DNA of 64,000 bases. Origin: Schistocephalus solidus (taxonomy: Eukaryota > Platyhelminthes > Cestoda > Diphyllobothriidea > Diphyllobothriidae). The position numbers and the translations under genes are program-made. The stretch is from NCBI GenBank assembly GCA_017591395.1, contig WEDG01003500.1, forward strand, positions 124,001 through 188,000, read 5' to 3'. This document shows positions 34,201 through 46,200 of this stretch, piece after piece. A model generated the notes under the pieces. The model was not told where the DNA came from. It did no database searches and saw nothing but the letters and a program-made list of their open reading frames with translations. How positions within the stretch are numbered: the stretch's first letter is position 1; each line of letters begins with the position of its first letter.

Positions 34201-37200
34201 TTATTTTACAGCTGATATTTGCGTCTGGTCGGTCGGCAAATCCGACTCCGAGTGGTGTGAGAAGGCGGCTGACGGCTTCCAAGACCTGCTTCACGTACCG
34301 AAACGCTCACCAACATTTGAGGCTACTGCGGTTTGGTCTCTCGCCTTGATTGCACATGCAATTGTCGAAAACATTGCGCAGGCAGCCGTTTGTTCTGAAC
34401 ATCCGTCGAAGGTACTGCAACACGCTGACATAGTGCCCGTACGCAACTGCGGTTGTGACTGAATGGGTAGTTGCTACTGAAGCTCAGTACTTGCGTTGTA
34501 TTTATCGCTTTCCTTATAAGGCCACCACACCCTTTGTGACAGACGTAGACATCAAGTCAGGCTAGCTAGTCGTATTCTTCTTCCTCCGTCGTAGCTTGGA
34601 TGTCTGGGAGGATGTCATTGAAGTGTTCTTTGAATGTCAACATCTGATGCCGTTCGATGATGACGAAGGTGTCGTCCACATACTAGGCCCAGAATTTCGG
34701 TCTGTGGTGTTCGAAGACCAGTGATTCCAGCTGTTGCAAGACCGCTTCAGCCATGAGTCCCGAGATCGGTGAACCCATCGATGTGCCCTCCACCAGCTCG
34801 TAAATTCTTCCGTCAACTTTGAAGTACGTTTTTAGGCAAAAATTCAGGATTTGGATGATTTTTGCATGCCTGAGGCGTTTCTCCATTTCATCGTATTTTG
34901 CTTTGGAGGAGTTAGTCGACGGTCTCAACTGCCAGCTCCTGAGAGATGGAAGTAAGAAGAGACGTGACATCAAAAGATATCGTAACGTCATTTGGCAGGA
35001 GACATACCCCTTTAAGTTCCTCCAAGAATTTGATTGACGAGCTGAATGTGGTCTCTGAATCCGCGGTTAGAAATCGAAGGTGCTGAAACAGGCACTTGGC
35101 TAGTACATAATTTGGAGTTCCTTTGAGTGATGCAGTGGGCTAGAGAGTAAAAGCCTTCTTAGTGCACTTTTGTAAGACCATGAAATCGGGCTAAGACCGT
35201 TTCTTTTGCTCTGTCATGCGGCAGTCGATTGGCGATATTGCATTGCGTCCTATAGTGCCAACAAAGTTGAATTGATTTCGCGGGTCAGCATTTTTACAGG
35301 GTAAGATTCGCATGGACGTAGAACTTACGGTCATCCAGCAAACTTCGGGCTTTCTGAAGGTTGACTGATCTGTCTAATACGACCGTGGAACGCTTCTTGA
35401 TCGCAGGCAATAAAGCGATATTTTGTCGGAACTATAACAGCAATATAACTGTGTTTAATCTCTCAGAAGAAGCAGAGGGAATCACTGGAACATGGCGTTT
35501 ATTGGCCTGACGTTTCATATTCTCTCTCGATCCCAGTTCCAGAAAAGGTACTTGTGGCACAAGTTGCGCAGTGTTTAGAGGGCATGGTTGCCTAGCAACC
35601 GCAGGGCTCTGTTTTGTCAGTCGATTGGCCTTCTTCTTCAGGAGTTCGTTTACTAACCACTGCGATGTCTGGTTGTGGGAATGTGAGTTTAATAAACAGA
35701 TTATTTTGATATATAAATTAGCCGTTTCAGCCACTTTAGTGCTGATCATTTGGATAGTTCATTAGAGTTCACTGTCATGATTTGGAAAGGATGATGCTGG
35801 AAACTGTGATTGGGAAAAGAAAAATCCTTTACGCGCCTGCATTGAAAGGAAGTAAACAAAATTTCACGCAAAACCTTGCAAACAAGACAAAAATGCTTCT
35901 CTACCTTCCAATAAAACAGAGTCCATTGTCAGTCCTATTTGTTCAAAAATGTTGGCTTCTAATACCAGGCAGATTCAATGGACCTTAACTCGCAAAGTGT
36001 CGGGTGGATACTGCTGGCGAATAAGATATTTTTGAGTTTCCAAGCACTCTGGATCTTGATGTCTTAGATTCGAAGAATACCATAATTCTCGGAGTACTAT
36101 AGCCTTCTCCGGCAGGATAATAGAATTGGATTCCCCGGCCCCGCATAATTAGGGAGCCTTGCACTAAATTTCTGCAAGCGAAAATATACACTTCTCCGAA
36201 CACCAGCACTAAACAAAAGAGTTACCGTAACGCTTAGCCGATTTCCCTGAACGTTTGCTGTCCCCCTGTCCCACCAAACGGAACTATACAAGCGCTCCGT
36301 ACCCTCAAAAGTACCAATTAAGCTGTATAAGCCACAGCCTATGCGTAATTATTTACCATAATGACAGCAGAGATACTAGTTAAAAGCTCCGACAGGCGTG
36401 TTTCACTGATCTTGTGCTCCTGTCTGCAGCAGCGTTTCCCTGTGTTTTTCCAGTTTTTCCGACTACTATACAGTGGATTCCCTAAGTCATGAAATCTCAA
36501 TCAAAATCCTGAAAGGTTTTTTTTATTCCTGTTTATTACTTTAGCAGGATTTTAACCTAATTTACATGCAGTATAATCTCAAAATAGGTCTGTCGCGTTG
36601 AGGTGCCAGCTTTTAAACAAGCTTCTATTTGGCCACCTGTAAATAGCATACTTGGTCAAAAATTGGCTACTCAAGTAGCATGCATCCTTATTATTCTTTT
36701 TAATGCCTGCATGCCTGTTTTCTTTAGAAAACATGCACTGGAATATTCTTTCGTCTACAGATTTGGTAAAAAAAGTATGTCTTCTTCAAACTTAATGCTC
36801 GAAAGAAGGGTTTAAAAAGGTTTTCCCAATAACTAAGTAATTTCAACCCTTAACAGCCGTTATGCTTTAATTAAAAGTTTCTAATAAACATTCTAACTAA
36901 AATCATCCCTGTCTACATTATTTGAGGAGAAGAAGGAGAAGATCACATAGTTCGCCTAAAATGTTGCAATGGAGGTGGATAATTTTGTATGATTTAAAGG
37001 CATCATTAATAAGTCGGCGGATACGATGTATTATGAATAAAACTTTCACGGTCGTAAAAAAATATGAGAAACAGTTGCATTTTAAAAACCGAAACGTACT
37101 ATTGTTAAAGAAAATTTGCAATAAACGTAATTTTCTGCCATGTTTTCTGCAGCATCTCAATGTATAAAGGCAGCGAATATCACTGAGAACAATATATACT

Positions 37201-40200
37201 AACGTAGTAGTCATTTTTTCAGAGTATGCCTATTGCAGGCGGTCAGTAAAAAGTTCGTTCTGAACACGGCATCCTGAAGTTACTGAAATATCCTTGGATT
37301 ATGCTGCACGATTATCTAAATTCCAACTTTGCTTAGGTTATATGTTTGAATCAAAAATGCATTTCAGTATATTGGTTGGCATTTCCTGAGATAGGGAATG
37401 TACCGTACTATGCTATCCTACTATACTTCCACTATATTACTTCACTACTATTTTACTTTAATCTTTGGACTGCTGTGCAAAACTAGAAAGATGAACTTGT
37501 TTACCCGCTAACAACTCCCACAAATACGACGCGTTTTACGTCGTATTTCTAATTGCGTCTCTGTGGCCTTCAGTTTAGACAAGCAGCTCTTCATATCGCG
37601 TCAATCGCATACGGAGCTTTGACCTAATGGAACCTGATGAACTCTTGAGTCAGAATCCAAGCATACCTAGCTTATAAAGTGTACTCTCACTCCGGAATAC
37701 ATCAGTTTCTCCTAGATATAGTTATTATCACGCTCATTGGAGCAATTGTTTTCGAAAAACGATACTGTACAGACGGTAAAACTTATTAAATATGCAGTAT
37801 CTAACGATGTCAGCTCCTAACCAGACATACAAATAGACAAACAAACACTCTTTGTGTATCATGGGACATTGTTATGTCTACAGTCTTGAGTGAATGCCAC
37901 GTGATGGGTGGTAAACAATAAAAAAACTCTCAAGGAGACGCGCGATAAGGCATAAAGGGTCGATAGGGCGCGTAAGGGAGGCTAATAGAAGAGAAGGCAT
38001 GTGAAACAGTCGATAATTATTTGTAGGTGATGAGCGGCTGGACATGTTAGTAAAACAAACGACAGGTCATGGTCAAGGACTGAAGAGGTTCATCATGTGA
38101 TTCAATGGCATGCACACCTCTGGTCACCTCATTGTCATTGTCTCGGTTTGCTGTCGGTGGGCGGACTGTCTCAGTGCGACAGCAAACTTCAGACAATAAC
38201 ACGACCTAAATTAAGGCCACATGTTCGGAATAAACGCCCGAACACCACCTCATTTTCTGTTGCTAAGGCAACTGTGACTCTTCAGACCAAAAAAGGTAAT
38301 TACCGGTTCAGTCGCACCAAAGTGAATCGTGTGAATGCATCGGCTCCCCCTCCAGGAGCAAAGACAAGAATCAGGGGGTGAATACTCACCTCTATGATGG
38401 GAAAAATCATAGCAAGCCAGGCCTTTTGGTATAACGTCACTAATTAGGATAGCATTAGTGCGCCCATGGAACGACGAAAGCCAATCAGATGGTATTACGG
38501 CAATGGTACCTCCTCAGGTTTTAGCTGCGGCGCTCGAAACAAAGTCTGAAAACTTCAACCTCCAGAAGGGCCAAGGTCTGCATACTGCTACTTTTCATTC
38601 GTATCCTCCCAAAACCATCCAGTATTCACATGGACTTCTTAATAGAACACTTACGTTAACAGAATTCTCCTCGAAAAGTAGCCGAATGAGTATAATTTTA
38701 ATAAAATAATCCAGATCTTATATGCCCAGCTAAGGATTTCCTACATGACCCCTAAACAGGACACGGTTAAAGGAACGCCACGCCCACTTAGTAAAGTCGA
38801 CCCTGCAAATAATTCCAGGAAGTGTACGTATTCCCATGTCATAACTCTAGCATTAACCCTAGCATGAATCCAAACCGTAGTTCTAAGTTCAACTCTAACT
38901 CTACGCAAACCCCCAACCATACTTTAACACTGACCCTAAAGTCTTACCTAAAATCCCCTTCTTACCCTAACCATAATCTTTACTCCGATTCCCCTGTAAT
39001 CAAATCGTGATAAGTGGTCATATAATTCGTCCTTTCTCTACCTTTTCCAAAGTACCTTAGTTGTATCATTAACGGAACCCATAATTCAATATTTTTTAAA
39101 CTCCATGTTAACCTTTTTAATTTTTTTTAAGTTGCGTAAATTTTGCATGGACAAAGATACTTTTAGTCACGTACACACACTCACGGGCTAGGTTTACTTT
39201 GTAGAGCCCCAACTGTGCTGGCTTTTTCGCTTTATCCTACTGACTGTCTCGCTTTTTAGAAAACGATTCACGTCTACCCAATGTCTCGCTCACTCGTGGC
39301 TCCGAGTAAGTGATTCTCTTTTTCACATTAATCTGCTTACCGTACCGCGGAACTGGTAAAATTAGTGGCTACACAGAACTTTTCAGGACAATTTTACGGA
39401 GAAAGTACAAAATCTTCCGGCTAGAACGCTAAGGAGAAAACGGCAGGCGAAATATGTTACATTGAGCATGAAAGTCATATAAATATAATTCGACCCTCGC
39501 AAGCGAAGGCATCAATATCTGTCAAAGGCAATGCACACATACTTCTTCCGCGTGAAGTTGTTCATAGATGGACGGACTTGCATGGCGTCTGTCTCACTCC
39601 TTTTTCTCACTACCAATTTACCCGATAGCAAGCCCAAAACAGGACAACCAAAGTTGGGTGCAGTTAAGGCAACTATGACGGCAGTAAGTGGACTATGGCA
39701 ACAAATAGCTAGTAGATAAGGTTAGTCTTACGCGAGACTAGGAAATCACTAAAAACAACTGCTCATCAACTTTGAACCCGAATATCGGAGATTACTACTG
39801 TATTCTTTATTTATTTTCCTTAACGATTTCTCCACTGTTTTGCCTACTACTGCTGTGCGTTTGACCAATTCCACCTCACTTACACGGGCGTTCGAACATA
39901 AAAAATACTACAGGAGTTATCTAGCGTCCAGAGTTTTGTATCTTCTTTTCAAAATCGTCAACCTGTCACTTTTAAAGCCAAATGGCTTGTTCTCATTTGA
40001 GCAATCATTAATCGCTCTGTGGGTTTGAGGAAGATGACCAGCTAAATTTTCTACATCTAAAAATGGGTATTCGAAGAAGGCCCTCTCCCATCTTTTAGAT
40101 CACATTTGCTCCGGCCGAACTGTTGGAACTAAAAGAAAGTAAATGTGGCATTGGTTGACAGCACTCGCTTCCAGAGCAATGTTTTTTAATAGAAAATGTG

Positions 40201-43200
40201 TTTTTTTATTTTTCTCGAAAATAAAGGGTTCTGTCTTTGCATAAGATTCTCGGACAGTCAGACCCTCACTTTACCGGCACACGCCGATAAAACTATCTTG
40301 CGTTTTTTTGGAGACATAAAAACTTATGATACAACTGGTTGTTTCGCATTCCCCAATGAGTTCCACCACGAGCAGTTTGTGAAGTTCGCATTTCACAACT
40401 TCTGTTTTTAACCGAATCCGTGAATTCGGCATGGCCAACAAATAACAGCCGATCGTCAGACTCAAGGTTTGTTTTAATCTACTAGCATCATCGAGTTATG
40501 TCGACTGCAAATGAGACGAGGTGTGGTGAAATATATCTCATCTTGGTTCTAATTTACCGTCAAAGCAAGCAGTTTTTAATCCCTTCCTGACCTTTACCTA
40601 GCCGAAGTTAGAATACAGAATACATTCCAGTTAAAAATGCACAAGTAATTTATTAGTCGGCAATTAGCGTGGTTGACGTAACAAGATGAATGACTGAATC
40701 TCGCCTCGGCAAGTTCCAGGCGGATTTTGTCAGAAATCATTAAAAAAATATCTTGTGTCGAGATTAAGCAAGCAGATGTATTCATAGCAAGTTATTCAAG
40801 ATCGTAAAGTTGAAAGAGTGGACAAGCAAATCTCTGGAAGTTGTTGCCTTCTTCCCAGGCGATAGCTTTTGTGAAATTAAGTAGAGTTAGATCGGTGTGC
40901 AGTACATGACAGCAGTCTAGTAAATTTGTGGTGTTGTAGTCCCTTGATTTGGTCTACTGAACGTGCCTTCAAAGTTAGAATTGCTGGCATCGAGTTTGCT
41001 GTAAGACTTTTAAAAAAGCCTCTTTTCCTATAAAATGCTTTTGATACCATTTTCGAAATATTACCTCTTCATAAAACGAAAAGAAGGATAAGGCAAATAT
41101 ATGCCGATTTGTCATATTATGAGACATAGAACAGAAAAGTAAAGGCCTTACTTAAACGCGCCCACCCCCTACGCACCGGACATGGGAGTAGAAATCGCCC
41201 GTAATGCCAAGAGTTTTGTGCTAAAATTTAAGAAAATTAGGAGTAGACCTGTGGTTAGAGGGCTAAGACTACTGTTGGAGTTCAGGTAATTTTAGGTTTC
41301 AGAGGAACGTTAAGGTCATGGTTAGGTTTAAAGTTGAGGTTAGGGTTAAAATTAGGTTTATGGTTAGGTTTTAGTTAAGATTTTTGTTAGGGTTACAGCA
41401 CGGGGCTGTTTACCCTTCGTGCAATTGAGTACAACACCATCTGTTTTGTATTGCAGGTGGCGCTCTTATTACCGTTTCCTCTCAGGTGGGAGGGTAGGGC
41501 ATTCAGGCGATTCCGGCCCAGTAAACTTTGTTAAAGTAGCCTTATGCACTTTTTTAAGCCTTGGTAAACATACAACCATTTCCAAATAAAAAACGCGGGA
41601 ATTGTGGTCGATGGTTTACCCTAAAAGCTGCTATGTTCTTTGGGTGGACAAGGAATATGAAGGGGATGTTTTATATGTCATGCGAATAAAATTAGGCGCA
41701 TACCCTGTCAAACGTATTCGCTTTTTTATAGCGCATATCCATGCGAAAGCTTCTAAGTGTAGCTTCCTAAATCTCATAAACAGCCATCAAATTTCTAAAC
41801 TCTGCGCTCAAACTTGGACAAATAAACGTGTTAAAATGTTGCCATGTTATACTGCCACTCAAACACTTGTTGCTAGGGTGGAAAATGAGAGAAAAGAGTG
41901 GTTAATTGGTATAATACTGTTTGGGGCTCATTCGACCTTCATTCGGCTAATCATATGTCTGAACACCAACTAGGACCAGAACGATAAATGTGCACTCAGG
42001 TTGTCCACTGAGACGCAGATGGACTTGGGCTCGAGCAAGTGCTTGTGCCAAATTTTCTACACCCTGTCTGTGGACCAGATGGGCCATTTACGGTTGCAGG
42101 ATTGTGTTTTTGTCCCTAGCTGGTGGTCGGGGTTATGATTAGCCGAATAAAGATGATAGAACCTCGAAACAGTACTCTGTCAATCTAGCCACACTCTTTA
42201 CCCTCCCACGCAGCTGCTGCTTTCATGCTGCCAATTTGGGCCTAGTAGTTGGTCGATTGTCCGTGACCTTTGCAATCCATACGGAGTGATACTTTTCATT
42301 TGAGCATAAAGGGAATTTAGAACGTGTGTCTGCGCCAAACAGTAACAACTAAAATAAAAACAATACCAAGCGAAGGCTTGTTTTATTGTCTTTAATGTAT
42401 GTTTTTTCCGGAAATATAAAACCGGTGACTTTTCAGGGTCTTTTTTAGCTGATGAAACAATCAATAATGCAATGAGTTCGCTTTGAAATAAGCTTATCAA
42501 ATGCAAAATTAAAACAAGTACTGTGGGCTTTTAAATTTACCAAAACACTGTTTTCGCCATTTCACCCAAGATAAGGATATACTAGCTCTCACTTCTTCCA
42601 TGTTTCAACTCATGCCTCATTGCAACATTTAAACCCTTTAGCAGAAGGATTGGTGATACGCATTTTCAATGTAATTATTATGTTTTTTCTAAATAAATGA
42701 TTACGTCTTCCATGGAGCTACACGTGAGCAGTTGTGTACATGCGGAATTAACGCCAGTTCTGAAATAAAACGAATACTGTTTACCAAAATGCCTCTAGTT
42801 TCATGTTTTCAGGACAAATTTCTTTTCTCCTGTTCTCTAAAAAGGGGTTTTTGGCCCAGCCTCTTCAGGAGGCTCAACATTCCCAACCGAGTGTTCTAGA
42901 CATTAACACCAACTCGTTGTTAGAATACGCGTGCTTGTTTAGTCGGGTTTTCGCAAAGGAAAACGATGGTTACTGTCTTTTTAAATAACCCGTAGTATTT
43001 CGAGAGCGTGGGCTTACCGTTTTTGAACAGTATGATTTACTGGTGAACTAGATGTTTATGTGTAGCTTTAGGGTTACGCGTGACCCGTCATCTTTTAACT
43101 TCCCCCACCCCCAGTAGAGAGACGCCATGCCCTGCCACAGCCCATTTTTCCGGGTCGTAAAGGATCGCCCACTCCTCCCACTCCCCCCAGACAGCCTTTT

Positions 43201-46200
43201 TCCCCTGCTCCCTTAGTCAGAGCACGGTTTCTTTAAGTGGACATAAGATTTACGTGTACAAACCAGTCTTTAGGAGGCGTTTCCTTTTTAGCTGGGTTTA
43301 ACTTAGTTAAACATTTTCAGTGCTCCTGAAAATGAGTGTAACCGGTTAAATCTTGACACATGACTTTCCAGATGGTAAAAAAACTTTTAGAGAGCATTTG
43401 CATAGTTTGTATACAAATATTCGCCCAAATTATAGAGGTTTTTTGGTGGAAGTTGTAAAAATTTGAAAAGGTCAGCTACCTGCGCTTCAGCTGCGGGGAT
43501 CGCCAGGAGGCTGTGGAAATCACCCATTTACAATTAGTCTTCATCATTTTTTTATTGCCAGAAGGTCAAATTGGTCAAATGTGCACGGAAAATTCAGATG
43601 AACTACATTCGAGAAATGACTAGACGATTCAAAAATATTTGGAAATTTTTCAAAGAAACCCTGTTAAGGGTGACTTATATGGCTCTTAAAACAGGACACA
43701 TTCCAGGCAAGATTGGGTTAAGCTTATGTTTTGTGGTTAGTGTTGAGTTGAGGGTTAGGTGTAAGGCTAAGTTTACGGTAAGTTAAGGTTAAGGATGTGG
43801 CTTGTGTTGGCCCTAGGCTTATGGTTTAGAAAAGGGGTGTGTGTTAATTTTACATTTGGTCTAGTATTAGGATTAGGGCACTGGAATATTTGTCCTTCTG
43901 GCAATTGTGCACAGGTTCACCTTTATTACTAGGTCGAGGCGTTTCTTTTACTGAGTCCTGTTTAGAGAGACGTGTATGTTATCCCCACCAAAACATTATT
44001 GCCTCTTACTGAAAATTTAGATCAAATAAGGAAATATTTGACTGTTAATTTAACTATAGAACGCAAGTTGTCTAGCAGTGTAGTAAACAGAGGTTAATAG
44101 CATGGGTTGCTGATCAGGTCTAATTGTGAGACGAACCGAGGGTGTTGCTTTTTCGCTTGGTTTTCCAAGCAAGCGTCTAGGCAGGTACTCACTTAATAAC
44201 AGGTAGTCAGAAATAAACTGGAGGAGCCAATGCCAAATTTTTCATTTAAGTCACTGTCATAGTTCGAATTCTGGCCAGGAAAACTGAACACGTAGATCCC
44301 AACCAATGTGGATTTACGGGGCGTGTTCATGTAATTACCCATGAAGCAGCCTGTCACGCCTATTGGTGAGGCGTGCCAACGCGTGACGTCCTTGACCTGG
44401 TTCACGCACAGCAGACGTCTGCGCCAGACCAGTGATATCCTGTTGAAGGGGACCTTTACTCTGATCCACACAGACACTTGCATCGGATCTAACTTGCCCA
44501 CCGCAGGCGTGTTGTCGGGTCACAATTTTCGGACTTCTATTCAAAATAAAGCCTTCCCATTGGTGCCTTCCGCGCCCTCTCTTTTTAAGGGGACTGAATC
44601 ATAAGGGAGAAAACTACGGTTACTGGCAGCTGTAGTGATAGCTTACCACCAAAGAACTAGCCCAGACTGTCAGTTGCGACCGTGAGAATGTTAACTGATG
44701 TAGACTGGCTGTTTGACGACACCCCGTTATCCTTTTCTAATTGGATTTACAGGTTCGTGCATAGAAAGTGGTTACTTTGTGAAGAAAGATTTTGGGATTG
44801 CTTAGGGTCCTTAACCGAAACCCTTATGCTTATTTTGATGAAATTTAGCACACAGCCATCGGTATTATGAGTGGTTCATAGTCCGATGTCCTGTCAGGGC
44901 AGGGTACATTTTAGCAGTCCCTACCAAAAAATCAAAACCTTTTATTCTTAAAAACGGATAAACACAACAAAAATAACCATTAATGGCTAATTTGCGCATA
45001 TCAGGTAACCGTACAGCAAATAGAGGCCAATGGGCCCTGTGAATAGTCCCCTCGAGTGCACATTACTGCAATGTGGCATTTTATGTTGGTCTTGGAGGCG
45101 AAAAAGTGCACATTCATGGCGCATAGATGAGGTTGGGTTCCGTATTAAAGCAAGTTTTTAAAAAGGAATTCATCTGTAAGTGTTGCCGCAGGTGGTGTGT
45201 GCGTGTGTCAGCCTGGTGGACTGAAAGTCAGGCTCTAATGGCTCCTTCTTAACGGAACTCTGGCGCTCTCACACCTGTGAGGTCAGAGTCGTACACCCCG
45301 TTTTGTACGAAATCCTGGTGTCTGTATTTGAAGAGCCAAGTCATGTGGCAAGCGCAGACGAGGCTAGACACTGAACCCACTCCCCGGACCAGTTGACTGT
45401 GGGCTGGGGTCTGCGAATAGAAATATTATGTGGGGTCAACGTCTCAGCACATTTTCCTCACCATACACAATCTGACATGCTTGAAGCTATCATGATGTGC
45501 TTAAATCCATGGATAAGAATGTTACCATATGATAGGTAAATATACCGCACAGTCCACCCAGTGTGTATTTGTATTGACAGGGGGATAGGTCAGGCTCCAG
45601 CGGCTCCTTTTTAAGGTGGTGTCTATAGCCCTGCCACTCCGTGGGATACGATTCAGGTGTGGCGGCACGCCAAGGGGCGGTTGTGGCTGCGCCATCCACC
45701 TGCACCCTCTATCGCCTCCGGTATTTCTGACTTCTTCATGATATTGGGACGGGTTACGGGGGGAGAAGAGATCGCTGTATATGCACTTCTTGAGTTACCG
45801 TCCCTGCGCAACTTGGTTGTGTGTAAATGGTGAACCTCATGGAAAGTTCGCATAAACTCGTAACCTTTTGTTATTAACTGTGCCCTCATTTTGTTTGTGT
45901 TTGAGGGGAGGTTCCAACCTTGCGAAAAGATAGTCAGCAAACTTGAGTGCCGATGACACAGCCTAAAAAAGGATGTCTTTTTCGGTTAAAGAATTGACCT
46001 ATTCAAACAAGGTTCGTGTTCTCGAACCGCTCTCGTCGTGAAAATTGCTTTCTTTAATCAAATTTGTTTTTTATTCACAGGGCAAGGGCAAGATAAAAAG
46101 AAGTGCTACTGTGAACAAGGCTCGTCTCAAACACTTTGTCTATCGGCGGAAGTGGCAGGTGGGTTTGCAAACCACGCTTACTGCTTTTTTCTAACAAGAT

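Larger units (their letters stand above)
33470..35690 (-). mobile_element. Near-complete Penelope-like element with repeats at both ends
   Basis: On the minus strand: the RT N-terminal part is broken by frameshifts (35.4-35.0 kb). Then come TYFKVDGRIYELVEGTSMGS and GSPISGLMAEAVLQQLE (34991-34683), and in a neighbouring frame YVDDTFVIIERHQM, the RT active site. The GIY-YIG region follows (NYVGETGRLLHTR, near 34.14-34.09 kb; VTGHTFKFEEAEILER, about 34.0 kb). Blocks at 33480-33690 and 35455-35670 match each other, for example GCACAAGTTGCGCA and GGGCATGGTTGC, as direct PLE end repeats. It has stops and frameshifts and is dead, but it is the most complete PLE here. Confidence 0.88.
33316..39259 (+). 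other. MLCK intron 5 (5.9 kb)
   Basis: GT...AG intron, phase 2, before the microexon. Its main content is a PLE insertion on the minus strand (33.47-35.69 kb). A repeat with degenerate AACCCT-like interior lies at 38.7-39.0 kb. The stretch 35.7-38.7 kb contains no gene I recognise. Confidence 0.82.
39306..46080 (+). other. MLCK intron 6 (6.8 kb)
   Basis: GT...AG intron, phase 0. It contains two repeats with degenerate GGTTAG-type interiors (41.2-41.5 and 43.7-43.9 kb) and a dispersed repeat on the minus strand near 45.2-45.7 kb. A 123-codon open stretch at 41602-41973 begins at TTG and has no recognisable motif. No kinase exon other than exon F was found between exons E and G. Confidence 0.82.

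Noticed and set aside
36895..37170. Open stretch with HPCLHYLRRRRRRS as a kinase C-terminal candidate
   Set aside because: A stop lies just upstream in frame, there is no acceptor in the needed phase, and no other kinase residues are present.
41602..41973. 123-codon open stretch
   Set aside because: It opens at TTG, has no motif and lies in intron 6 between repeats.
45475..45540. Candidate for the missing kinase exon (MMCLNPWIRM near 45490-45530)
   Set aside because: It resembles CLxHPWL by chance only: a residue is missing, the phases do not match exons E and G, and a better candidate exists at 39260-39305.
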